Notes under the pieces: model-generated
Databases searched by the model: none
Told to the model about the DNA's origin: nothing
The model's input: the letters and a program-made list of their open reading frames with translations, nothing else
Assembly: GCF_000993785.3 (NCBI RefSeq)
Contig: NZ_CP009922.3
Location: 5,766,001-5,830,000, forward strand
Length of the DNA: 64,000 nucleotides
Reading direction: 5' to 3'
Origin: Streptomyces xiamenensis
GTDB taxonomy: Bacteria > Actinomycetota > Actinomycetes > Streptomycetales > Streptomycetaceae
Shown: positions 24,632 through 32,681 of the stretch, piece after piece
Position numbering within the stretch: the stretch's first letter is position 1
Layout of the letters: the number at the start of each line of letters is the position of its first letter
Program-made: the position numbers and the translations under genes

Positions 24632-25147
24632 TCAGCCCGGCTCCGCGGCGTTTTCCACCGCCCGGCTCAGCAGTGGGCGCAGCGCTGTGCCGCCACCGCC
24701 GCCGGGCAGCAGCTGGGTGAGGACGATGCGGCTGTCCGTGCGCCGCACGAACGGCTCGGCCCTGATCCGCTCCAGCACCCGCTCGAAGTGCTCGATGCCC
24801 CGGGCCCTGATGTGCAGCAAGGCGTCCGCGTCCCCGGTGACGGTCATCGCCGCCACGATCTCGGGATGGTTGCGCGCCACCTCCGACATCCGGCTCGGCG
24901 GCGCCGCGCTGTCGCAGTACACCTCGACGTACGCCTCCATCCCCCAGCCCATCGCGTCCGCCCGGACGGTGGTGGTGAAGCCCGTGATCACCCCGGTGGC
25001 GCGCAACCGGTCCACCCGGCGCTTGACGGCGGGCGCGGAGAGCCCCACCCGTTGGCCGATGTGTACGAAGCTCGCCCGGGCGTTGGCGGTCAGCAACGCC
25101 AGAATGGTGCGGTCCAGCTCATCGACGACCGGCGGCAGATGCGTCAT
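24632..25147 (-). CDS. Lrp/AsnC-family transcriptional regulator
   Basis: This 171-residue protein has the AsnC-type HTH at about 5-60 (DELDRTILALLTANARASFV, HIGQRVGLSAPAVKRRVDRL) and a RAM/ACT-like ligand domain (AYVEVYCDSAAPPSRMSEVA, VTGDADALLHIRARG). The ATG at 25147 follows GGAGC; an upstream GTG would add ten residues without a ribosome site. Lying 104 bp upstream of ddaH-rocD on the same strand, it probably controls that operon in response to arginine, ornithine or proline, as such regulators do elsewhere. Confidence 0.92.
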   Translation of the reverse strand: MTHLPPVVDELDRTILALLTANARASFVHIGQRVGLSAPAVKRRVDRLRATGVITGFTTTVRADAMGWGMEAYVEVYCDSAAPPSRMSEVARNHPEIVAAMTVTGDADALLHIRARGIEHFERVLERIRAEPFVRRTDSRIVLTQLLPGGGGGTALRPLLSRAVENAAEPG

Positions 25148-25205
25148 GGGGCGGCTCCGGTTCTCGTGATTCCTCACGGCGGGAACGGTGGTTCACCGCC
25201 AATGA

Positions 25206-25721
25206 TCACCGCTTGGGGCGCCCCTGCGCACCGTCCAGTGCCCGGCGGACCGCCCGGCCGTAGCGGCGCGCGATCCACCGCTGTGCCGCGCGTCCCAGTG
25301 GTCCGGCCACCCGCGCGTACCAGGCGGCCGGCCGGCTCAGCGTTCGTACGGTGAAGGTGACGGCGCCGTCGGCCGACCGCTCGACGACGAACGCCTCCTC
25401 GCCGCACTGCGGATGCCCCGGCAGGGTGCCGTAGGCGAACCCGATCCGGTCCCGCTCGTGCACCGTCCACACCACCTCGCACGGGGCGCGCAGCGGCCCC
25501 ACGCCGACCGTCACCCGGACCCCGGGGGCGGCGAACGGTGCCTTCGTCCGCACGGTGAACCCGGCGCCGCGGTGCGCGCCCCAGTGCAGTACGGCCGCGC
25601 CGGCGGCTTCCAGGGCGGCCGGGTCGTGGCCGAGCGGGGTCCGCGCCACCAGCTCCCGGAAACCGTCCGGCGCGGGACCGTCGTTCCGGGTCATCCCGGG
25701 GGTGGGGTAACTGAGCGTCAT
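25206..25721 (-). CDS. DUF1990-family protein
   Basis: This 171-residue protein carries the DUF1990 pattern: AVLHWGAHRGAGFTVRTKAP, VVWTVHERDRIGFAYGTLPG, HPQCGEEAFVVE and a C-terminal RRYGRAVRRAL. The family is a START/SRPBCC-like small-molecule-binding fold of unknown role. The ATG at 25721 has no ribosome site; TATACT (25734-25729) ends 7 nt before it, so it is probably leaderless. It is divergent from the sugar ABC transporter. Confidence 0.85.
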   Translation of the reverse strand: MTLSYPTPGMTRNDGPAPDGFRELVARTPLGHDPAALEAAGAAVLHWGAHRGAGFTVRTKAPFAAPGVRVTVGVGPLRAPCEVVWTVHERDRIGFAYGTLPGHPQCGEEAFVVERSADGAVTFTVRTLSRPAAWYARVAGPLGRAAQRWIARRYGRAVRRALDGAQGRPKR

Positions 25722-25760
25722 CCGGCGGAGTATAGGGAACGGACCCTGTCACAGGGGCCC

Positions 25761-25815
25761 TTGACGCGTTCATGGCTTGCCTCTAATCTCTTCAGTCTCC
25801 TCTTGAATCGATTCA
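25761..25815 (+). promoter_or_regulatory. Promoter and operator of the sugar ABC operon
   Basis: TTGACG (25761-25766), a 17-nt spacer and TAATCT (25784-25789) form a strong promoter. The perfect palindrome TGAATCGATTCA (25804-25815) has the CG centre of LacI-type operators and lies about 10-20 nt past the expected transcription start, so it would act as a repressor roadblock. Confidence 0.78.
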
Positions 25816-25833
25816 TGCGGAGAAGGGAGTGCC

Positions 25834-27354
25834 GTGCCCGGTCCCACCGAAGCCCCGCCCCCAACCCTGCGACTGCGCGGCGTCGCCAAATCCTTCGGCG
25901 CCGTGACCGCCGTCCGCGACGTATCCCTGGACCTGCGTCCCGGCCGTGTGCACGCCCTCGCCGGTGAGAACGGCGCCGGAAAATCCACCCTGGTCCGTAT
26001 GCTGGCCGGCGCCCACCGTCCCGACCGGGGCACCGTGGAACTCGACGGCCGGCCCACCGTCCTGCGCGACCCGGCCGCCGCCCGCGCCGCCGGAATCGCC
26101 GTCATCCACCAGGAGCCCACCCTCTTCCCCGACCTCTCCCTGGCCGAGAACCTCTACATGAGCCGCCAGCCCACCGGCCGGCTCGCACGCATCGACCACC
26201 GCGCCCTGCGCGCCGCCACCACCGCCCAACTCGCCCGGCTCGGCGTCGCCCTCGACCCCGACCGGCCCGCCCGCGGTCTGTCCATCGCCGAACAGCAACT
26301 CGTCGAGATCGCCCGCGCGCTCTCCCTGGACGCCCGGATCTTCGTCATGGACGAGCCCACCGCCGCCCTGTCGGGCACCGAGGTCGAGTACCTGTTCACC
26401 GTGGTGCGCGGACTGTGCGCACGCGGCGCCGCCGTCCTGTTCATCTCGCACCGCTTCGAGGAGATCTTCGCCCTCGCCGACGACATCACCGTGCTCCGCG
26501 ACGGACAGTGGGTCTCCACCGACCCCGCCCACCGCCTCACCCCCGACACCGTGGTGCGCCGCATGGTCGGCCGGGACATCGGCGCCCTCTTCCCCAAGAC
26601 GCCGGCCACCCCGGGCGAGACCGTGCTCGCCGTCGAGGGCCTCACCCGGCACGGCGCCTTCACGGACATCTCCTTCACCGTCCGGCGCGGCGAGATCCTC
26701 GCCCTCGCCGGCCTGGTGGGCGCCGGCCGCAGCGAGGTGGTGCGCGCCGTCTTCGGCGTCGACCGGTACGACGCCGGCACCGTCACCGTGGCCGGGAAGG
26801 TCCTGCGCCCGGGGTCCCCGGCCGCCGCCATGGCCGCCGGACTCGCCCTCGTCCCCGAGGACCGCCGCCAGCAGGGCCTGGTCCTCGACCTGTCCATCGA
26901 ACGCAACACCGCCCTCACCCGGCTGCGCGGCCTCGCCCGCCGCGGCATCCTCACCACCCGCCGCGAACGCGCCGAGGCGCTGCGCTGGAGCGAACGGTTA
27001 CGCGTGCGGCACAGCGGTACGCACGCCCCGGCCGGTACCCTCTCCGGCGGCAACCAGCAGAAGATCGTGCTGGCCAAATGGCTGGCCACCGCACCCGCCG
27101 TCCTCATCCTCGACGAACCCACCCGCGGCATCGACGTGGGTACCAAGGCCGAGGTGCACCGGATGATGTCCGAACTGGCCGACCGGGGCATGGCCATCGT
27201 GATGGTCTCCTCCGAACTCCCCGAGGTCCTCGCCATGGCCGACCGCATCCTGGTGCTCCACGAGGGCCGCGCCACCGCCACCCTCCCCGGCCCCACCGCC
27301 ACCGCCGAATCCGTCATGGCCGCCGCCACCGGCACCCCGGAGGAGGGACCGTGA
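25834..27354 (+). CDS. CUT2 sugar ABC transporter, tandem ATPase (RbsA/RhaT type)
   Basis: This 506-residue ATPase has two nucleotide-binding domains. The first has Walker A GENGAGKST near residue 48, signature LSIAEQQ and Walker B IFVMDEPT. The second has a degenerate Walker A (GLVGAGRSE) with signature LSGGNQQK and Walker B VLILDEPT. The N-terminal domain dominates catalysis in this class. The GTG follows GAAGGGAG. The operon order is ATPase, permease, permease, binding protein. Two different permeases plus one tandem ATPase are typical of rhamnose (RhaT/P/Q/S) or AI-2 (Lsr) importers. Confidence 0.94.
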   Translation: MPGPTEAPPPTLRLRGVAKSFGAVTAVRDVSLDLRPGRVHALAGENGAGKSTLVRMLAGAHRPDRGTVELDGRPTVLRDPAAARAAGIAVIHQEPTLFPDLSLAENLYMSRQPTGRLARIDHRALRAATTAQLARLGVALDPDRPARGLSIAEQQLVEIARALSLDARIFVMDEPTAALSGTEVEYLFTVVRGLCARGAAVLFISHRFEEIFALADDITVLRDGQWVSTDPAHRLTPDTVVRRMVGRDIGALFPKTPATPGETVLAVEGLTRHGAFTDISFTVRRGEILALAGLVGAGRSEVVRAVFGVDRYDAGTVTVAGKVLRPGSPAAAMAAGLALVPEDRRQQGLVLDLSIERNTALTRLRGLARRGILTTRRERAEALRWSERLRVRHSGTHAPAGTLSGGNQQKIVLAKWLATAPAVLILDEPTRGIDVGTKAEVHRMMSELADRGMAIVMVSSELPEVLAMADRILVLHEGRATATLPGPTATAESVMAAATGTPEEGP

Positions 27355-28355
27355 GCCGAGCCCACCCCCGCGAACTGGGCGTGCTGGCCGCGCTGGTGCT
27401 GCTGGTCGCCGTCACCGCCGCCGCCAACTCCCGATTCCTGTCCGGCCAGAGCATTCGCGACCTGCTGCTGTCCGCAGCCGTCCTCACCGTCCTCGCGGCC
27501 GGCCAGACCATCGTCGTCCTCACCCGCAACATCGACCTGTCCGTCGGCTCCGTGCTGGGCCTGTCCGCCTTCGGCACCGCCGACCTGCTCTCCGCCGCCC
27601 CCGGCACCCCGCTGCCGCTGGCCGCCCTCGCCGGGATCGCCGTCGGGGCGCTGTGCGGGGCCCTCAACGGTGCCCTGATCAGCTACGGCGGTGTCCCCGC
27701 CCTCGTCATCACCCTCGGCACGCTGTACGTCTTCCGGGGCATCGCGCACTCGTGGGCGGCCGGCCGGCAGATCAACGCCGCCGACCTGCCCCGCCCCTTC
27801 CTGAACCTGGGCACCGCCACCGTGGCCGGCATCCCCGTCCTGGCCCTGCTCGCCACCGCCGTGGTGCTCGCCGTCGCCGTGTGGCTGCACAGCTACCGCA
27901 GCGGACGTGAGCTGTACGCGATCGGCTCCGAGCCGGCCGCCGCCGCACGCGCCGGCATCCCGGCCGGCCGCCGGGTCCGGACCGCCTTCCTGCTCAGCGG
28001 CTCACTCGCCGGGCTCGCCGGAGTGCTGTACGCCGCCCGCTACGGCACCGTCGACGCCACCGCCGGGCAGGGCCTGGAACTCCAGGTGGTCGCCGCCGTC
28101 GTGGTCGGCGGCGTCGCCATCTTCGGCGGCAGCGGCACCGTGCTCGGCGCCGCCCTCGGCGCGCTCCTGCTCACCTGCATCGGCACCTCGCTGGCCGTGC
28201 TGCGGGTGGACCCGTTCTGGCAGCAGGCCGTCGTCGGCGCCCTGATCCTGGCCGCCATCGGACTCGACCGGCTGCTGACCGCCCGACTCGCGGCCCGCGC
28301 GGCCCGTACCGCGGGCGCCGTCCGTACCGCCCCGGAGGTGTCCCGTGGCAGCTGA
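27351..28355 (+). CDS. CUT2 sugar ABC permease, first subunit
   Basis: This 334-residue membrane protein of the RbsC/RhaP group has about 9-10 hydrophobic segments. It keeps the family motif VVLTRNIDLSVGSVLGLSAF near residue 60 and the coupling region AAAARAGIPAGRRVRTAFLLSG near 200. The GTG start overlaps the ATPase stop in GTGA, and its own end overlaps the next start by 11 bp. The C-terminal tail is Ala/Arg-rich. Confidence 0.93.
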   Translation: MSRAHPRELGVLAALVLLVAVTAAANSRFLSGQSIRDLLLSAAVLTVLAAGQTIVVLTRNIDLSVGSVLGLSAFGTADLLSAAPGTPLPLAALAGIAVGALCGALNGALISYGGVPALVITLGTLYVFRGIAHSWAAGRQINAADLPRPFLNLGTATVAGIPVLALLATAVVLAVAVWLHSYRSGRELYAIGSEPAAAARAGIPAGRRVRTAFLLSGSLAGLAGVLYAARYGTVDATAGQGLELQVVAAVVVGGVAIFGGSGTVLGAALGALLLTCIGTSLAVLRVDPFWQQAVVGALILAAIGLDRLLTARLAARAARTAGAVRTAPEVSRGS

Positions 28356-29337
28356 ACCCCGCTCGGCGCTCCCCGGTGCCCTGCGCCGCTGGGACACCGC
28401 CCTGATCGCCACCCTCCTGCTGGTGACCCTCGCCGCCGCCCTGCTCGTCGACGGCTTCGCCACCGGCCGCAACACCCAGTTCCTGCTGCTGGACGCCGTC
28501 GCCGTCGGCCTGGTCGCCCTCCCCGTCACCCTGATCATCGTCACCGGCGAGATCGATCTGTCGGTGGCCAGCACCCTGGGCCTGTGCAGCGCCGTGATGG
28601 GCCAGCTGTGGCTGTCCGGCTGGCCGCTGGAACTGGTGGTCCTCGCCGTCGTCGCGCTCGGCGCGGTGCTCGGCGCCGTCAATGGCCTGTTCGTCACCGG
28701 CTTCGGGCTCCCGGCGCTCGCCGTCACCATCGGCACCCTCGCCGCCTACCGGGGCCTGGCGTTCGTGGTACTCGGCGATCGCGCCGTCGCCGACTTCCCC
28801 CGTCAGTGGACGGACGCGGCCGGCGGTACGGCGCCGGCCGGCGCGATCCCCGCCGCCATGCTGATCACCGCGCTCGCCGCGGCCGGCTGCGCGGTGCTGC
28901 TGCACGCCACCCCCCTGGGCCGGGCCCTGTTCGCCATCGGCAACAACGCCGAGGCCGCCCGCTTCTCCGGCATCGCCGTGGCAAGGACCAAGTTCTGGCT
29001 CTTCGTCGGCTGCGGCGCCGTCTCGGGGCTGGCCGGGGTGTTCTGGACGCTGCGCTACGCCAGCGCCCGCGCCGACAACGGCCAGGGCCTGGAACTCGCC
29101 GTGGTGGCCGCCGTCCTGCTGGGCGGGGTCTCCATCTTCGGCGGCCGCGGCACCCTCGCCGGCGTGTGCGCCGGAGTGCTGCTGCTCGTCACCCTGCGCA
29201 ACGCCCTCCAACTCGCCGACGTGCCCGCCGACACGCTCGACATCGTGACCGGCTCCCTGCTGATCGTCTCGGTGATCGCCCCCCGGGCGCTCTCCGGACT
29301 GCGGCAGCGCCGGCGTTCCCGCGCCACCCGCACCTGA
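28345..29337 (+). CDS. CUT2 sugar ABC permease, second subunit
   Basis: This 330-residue permease of the RbsC/RhaQ group shows LIIVTGEIDLSVASTLGLCS near residue 62 and the coupling loop EAARFSGIAVARTKFWLFVG near 205. It has about 9-10 hydrophobic segments. The GTG lies inside the end of the previous gene, giving translational coupling. A heterodimeric permease with the preceding gene product is expected. Confidence 0.93.
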   Translation: MAAEPRSALPGALRRWDTALIATLLLVTLAAALLVDGFATGRNTQFLLLDAVAVGLVALPVTLIIVTGEIDLSVASTLGLCSAVMGQLWLSGWPLELVVLAVVALGAVLGAVNGLFVTGFGLPALAVTIGTLAAYRGLAFVVLGDRAVADFPRQWTDAAGGTAPAGAIPAAMLITALAAAGCAVLLHATPLGRALFAIGNNAEAARFSGIAVARTKFWLFVGCGAVSGLAGVFWTLRYASARADNGQGLELAVVAAVLLGGVSIFGGRGTLAGVCAGVLLLVTLRNALQLADVPADTLDIVTGSLLIVSVIAPRALSGLRQRRRSRATRT

Positions 29338-29397
29338 CGCCCGCCCGACGCCCGATGACCCCGACACCGGAGCGCGAAGAGACGAAGGGAACCGGAC

Positions 29398-30486
29398 ATG
29401 CCCGTACCCACCCGCCGGTCACTCACCGGTACGGCGGCCACCGCCCTCACGGCGCTGCTGCTGCTCACCGCCTGCTCGGGAACCACCCGCGGCGGCGACG
29501 ACGGCACCCCCGAGCCGGGCGACGCGGCCGCGCCCACCGGGAGCGCCGACCCCGACGCGCCCCTGGTCGAGGGCCTGGCGGTGGCGTTCCTCCCCAAGCA
29601 GGTCAACAACCCCTACTTCACGGTGGCCAGGGGCGGCGGCGAGCGTGCCGTCGCGGAGTTCGGCGGCTCCTTCAAGGAGGTCGGCCCCTCGGAGGCCAGC
29701 GCCTCCTCCCAGGTGAGCTACATCAACACGCTCACCCAGCAGGGCACCGACGTGATCGCCATCTCCGCCAACGACCCGGGCGCCGTGTGCGGGGCGCTGA
29801 ACAGCGCCCGGGACGCCGGGGCGCGGGTGGTGACCTTCGACTCCGACGCGCGCGCCGAGTGCCGCGACGTCTTCATCAACCAGGCCACCGCCGAGGACGT
29901 CGCGCGCACCCAGATCGAGCTGATCGCCGAACAGATCGGCGGTGCCGGGCAGATCGCCGTCCTGTCGGCCACCCCCAACGCCACCAACCAGAACACCTGG
30001 ATCGCGCTGATGGAGGAGGAACTGGAGCGCCCCGAGTACGCGGACATCGAGATCGTCGCGGTGGCGTACGGCAACGACGAGGACGAGAAGTCCTTCCAGG
30101 AGACCCAGGGTCTGCTGCGCGCCCACCCGGACCTGGCCGGCATCATCTCGCCCACCACGGTCGGCCTGGCCGCGGCGGGACGCTATCTGTCCGGCTCCGA
30201 GTACCGCGGGCGGGTCGCGCTGACCGGTCTGGGCACCCCCAACCAGATGCGGGAGTTCGTGCACGACGGCACGGTGGCGTCCTTCGCCCTGTGGAACCCG
30301 TCCGACCTGGGCTATCTGGCCGCCTACGCGGGCGCCGCGCTGGCCTCGGGACAGCTCACCGGCGCGCCGGGCGAGACCTTCACGGCCGGGGAACTGGGCG
30401 AGTTCACCATCGGCGCGGACGGGGTGATCGCGCTGGGGCCGCCCACGGTCTTCGACGCCGCCAACGTGGACGACTTCGACTTCTGA
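29398..30486 (+). CDS. Sugar ABC transporter substrate-binding lipoprotein (RhaS-like)
   Basis: This 362-residue lipoprotein has a signal peptide ending in LLLLTACSG (lipobox Cys near 26) and a Thr/Gly/Asp-rich tether. A periplasmic-binding-protein type I fold follows, with VAFLPKQVNNPYFTVARGGG, GTDVIAISANDPGAVCGALN, VVTFDSDA and the hinge region GIISPTTVGLAAAGRYL. The pattern resembles rhamnose-binding RhaS and AI-2-binding LsrB more than ribose RbsB. Sugar identity is inference. No sugar-catabolic gene follows directly; the sugar-acid operon begins after the convergent GntR gene. Confidence 0.9.
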   Translation: MPVPTRRSLTGTAATALTALLLLTACSGTTRGGDDGTPEPGDAAAPTGSADPDAPLVEGLAVAFLPKQVNNPYFTVARGGGERAVAEFGGSFKEVGPSEASASSQVSYINTLTQQGTDVIAISANDPGAVCGALNSARDAGARVVTFDSDARAECRDVFINQATAEDVARTQIELIAEQIGGAGQIAVLSATPNATNQNTWIALMEEELERPEYADIEIVAVAYGNDEDEKSFQETQGLLRAHPDLAGIISPTTVGLAAAGRYLSGSEYRGRVALTGLGTPNQMREFVHDGTVASFALWNPSDLGYLAAYAGAALASGQLTGAPGETFTAGELGEFTIGADGVIALGPPTVFDAANVDDFDF

Positions 30487-30511
30487 CCGCGGGCCGGTGG
30501 GGGAGCGGCAG

Positions 30512-30534
30512 CGGCAGCAGCGGCACGGCTGCCG
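30512..30534. terminator. Weak hairpin between binding protein and GntR genes
   Basis: CGGCAGC (30512-30518) and GCTGCCG (30528-30534) can pair in the 52-bp convergent gap. Confidence 0.3.
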
Positions 30535-30538
30535 CCGG

Positions 30539-31270
30539 TCACTCCCACACCACCACGCTGCGCCGCACCGGCACGGCCGCCGAATCCGAGGCGAACAACT
30601 CGGGGGAGTGCGCCCTGATGCGCTCGATGTCGTGGAAGACGGCGCGCAGATGGGTGCGCATGGCGGTACGGGCCAGCGCCGCGTCGCCGCCGGTCACCGC
30701 GTCCAGGATCTCGCCGTGCTGGGCGGCGAACCCGGCCGAGGTGGCGTTCTCGTACAGACCAAGACGCCGTGCCCGGTCCAGGTGCCCCTTGGCGGCGGCC
30801 ACCGTGGTCCAGGCGGCGCCGTGTCCGCTCAGCCGCAACAGCCCCTGATGGAACGCCTCGTCCAGCTCGAAGAACTCCTCGAGACCGAGACCGGGGCGCC
30901 GCTGCCGTTCCAGATTGCCGCGCAGTTCCGCCACCAGGTCCTCGTCCAGTGCCTCCGGCAGGTCCTCCAGCGAGGCGAGCTCGACGGCCTCGCGCAGGAA
31001 CTGTGCGTCGGCGACCTGGGTGGCGTCGACCCGGGCGACGAAGGAGCCGATCTTGGGAAAGACCTGCACCAGGCCCTCCTGGGCCAGCATGATCAGCGAC
31101 TCGCGCACGGGGGTGCGGCTGACCCCGAGGGAGGCCGCCAGCTCGTTCTCCGAGAGCGCGGCACCCGGGGGCAGCTCAAGGGTGAGGACCATCTGGCGCA
31201 GCGTGGTGTAGATGGTGCGCCGTGAGGTCCTTGAGATCCGGGAGGGCCGCCGCCGGTCCGATTGAGGCAT
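30539..31270 (-). CDS. GntR-family regulator, FCD subfamily, of the sugar-acid operon
   Basis: This 243-residue protein has a winged HTH at about 15-85 (GAALSENELAASLGVSRTPV, RESLIMLAQEGLVQVFPKIG) and an FCD domain (DEAFHQGLLRLSGH, AAQHGEILDAVTGGD, MRTHLRAVFHDI) with the His/Asp set that holds a metal and carboxylate ligand. The ATG at 31270 lacks a ribosome site; TACGAT (31283-31278) ends 7 nt before it. It is divergent from the uronate-type operon, with a strong palindrome between them. It is therefore the probable repressor, released by a hexonate or a pathway intermediate. Confidence 0.9.
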   Translation of the reverse strand: MPQSDRRRPSRISRTSRRTIYTTLRQMVLTLELPPGAALSENELAASLGVSRTPVRESLIMLAQEGLVQVFPKIGSFVARVDATQVADAQFLREAVELASLEDLPEALDEDLVAELRGNLERQRRPGLGLEEFFELDEAFHQGLLRLSGHGAAWTTVAAAKGHLDRARRLGLYENATSAGFAAQHGEILDAVTGGDAALARTAMRTHLRAVFHDIERIRAHSPELFASDSAAVPVRRSVVVWE

Positions 31271-31396
31271 GCGCCCCATCGTATCGGTGGCGCCGGTCCG
31301 CCGGCCCTGGCCGCGGCGCGCTGCCGCCGCCCGGCACCGGCCGGGCGGGAAGCCCCCGGAAAAGCTCTCGGCCAAGTATTGCCGTTCTGCCCGACC

Positions 31397-31416
31397 AGTG
31401 CTTGTATACAAGCGCT
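31397..31416. promoter_or_regulatory. Operator palindrome of the sugar-acid operon
   Basis: AGTGCTTGTATACAAGCGCT is a 20-bp palindrome with one mismatch; its centre CTTGTATACAAG (31401-31412) is perfect. TTGTATACAA-type sites are typical of FCD GntR regulators. It lies between the GntR gene and the dehydratase gene, 57 bp before the latter. Confidence 0.75.
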
Positions 31417-31472
31417 GTACGACAGGATCGTCCGACAGAGATCCGCGATGACGCGACAAGGAGAAGGCTGCT

Positions 31473-32681
31473 GTGAGCACGATCGAGCGCGCCGAGGTGT
31501 TCGTCGCCTCCCCCGGACGCACCTTTGTGACCCTGCGCATCACCACCTCGGACGGGGTGACCGGCCTGGGCGACGCCACCCTCAACGGCCGCGAACTCGC
31601 CGTCGCCAGCTATCTGCGCGACCACCTCGTCCCCCTCCTGATCGGCAAGGACCCCGCCCGCATCGAGGACATCTGGCAGTACCTCTACAAGGGCGCGTAC
31701 TGGCGGCGCGGCCCCGTCACCATGACCGCCATCTCCGCCGTCGACACCGCCCTGTGGGACATCAAGGGCAAGACCGCCTCGCTCCCCGTCTACCAGCTCC
31801 TCGGCGGGCGCTCCCGCGACGGCGTCCTCGCCTACTCGCACGCCAGCGGCACCGACATCCCCGCACTCCTGGACGATGTCGACCGCTTCCTGTCCCTGGG
31901 CTACAAGGCCGTCCGCGCCCAGGCCGCCGTTCCCGACGTCGGCGGCACCTACGGCGTACGCAAGGGCAAGGTCTACGAACCCGCCGCCACCGCCCTCCCC
32001 GACGAGCAGCCCTGGGACACCCAGGCCTACCTCAACTTCGCCCCCGGCTACCTGGAGGCCGTCCGCGACCGCTTCGGCTTCGGCTTCCACCTCCTGCACG
32101 ACATCCACCACCGCCTCACCCCCATCGAGGCCGCCCGCTTCGGCAAGAGCGTCGAGGACGTCCAGCTGTTCTGGATGGAGGACCCGACCCCCGCCGAGAA
32201 CCAGGACGCGTTCCGCCTCATCCGGCAGCACACCACCACCCCCATCGCCGTCGGCGAGGTCCTCACCTCCATCTGGGACGTCCAGCACCTCATCACCGAA
32301 CAGCTCATCGACTACATCCGCACCACCGTCGTGCACGCCGGCGGCATCACCCACCTGCGCCGCATCTTCGACCTCGCCGCCCTCTACCAGGTACGCACCG
32401 GCTCCCACGGCGCCACCGACCTCTCCCCGGTCAGCCTCGCCGCCAACGTCCACCTCGACCTCACCGTCCCCAACTTCGGCATCCAGGAGTACATGGGTCA
32501 CCCCGACGAGGCCGCCGAGGTCTTCCACGGCGGCGTCACCTTCTCCGACGGCATGCTGCACCCCTCCGAGGAACCGGGTCTGGGCGTCGAGTACGACGAG
32601 GCCGCCGCCGAACGCTTCCCCTACCAGCCGCGCTACCTGCCCGTCGCGCGCCGCCTGGACGGATCGGTGCACGACTGGTGA
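31473..32681 (+). CDS. manD: D-mannonate dehydratase, enolase superfamily ManD subgroup
   Basis: This enzyme dehydrates D-mannonate to 2-keto-3-deoxy-D-gluconate. The 402-residue protein shows the ManD signature LHDIHHRLTP (metal Asp and catalytic His), the metal Glu in FWMEDPTP and in AVGEVL, the HGATDLSPV loop and the C-terminal YQPRYLPVARRLDGSVHDW. ManD-subgroup enzymes with Ala after HG in that loop are, as I recall, the efficient mannonate dehydratases; those with Pro are poor. The GTG start has AAGGAG. It is the first gene of a six-gene operon and its stop overlaps the next start. Confidence 0.92.
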   Translation: MSTIERAEVFVASPGRTFVTLRITTSDGVTGLGDATLNGRELAVASYLRDHLVPLLIGKDPARIEDIWQYLYKGAYWRRGPVTMTAISAVDTALWDIKGKTASLPVYQLLGGRSRDGVLAYSHASGTDIPALLDDVDRFLSLGYKAVRAQAAVPDVGGTYGVRKGKVYEPAATALPDEQPWDTQAYLNFAPGYLEAVRDRFGFGFHLLHDIHHRLTPIEAARFGKSVEDVQLFWMEDPTPAENQDAFRLIRQHTTTPIAVGEVLTSIWDVQHLITEQLIDYIRTTVVHAGGITHLRRIFDLAALYQVRTGSHGATDLSPVSLAANVHLDLTVPNFGIQEYMGHPDEAAEVFHGGVTFSDGMLHPSEEPGLGVEYDEAAAERFPYQPRYLPVARRLDGSVHDW

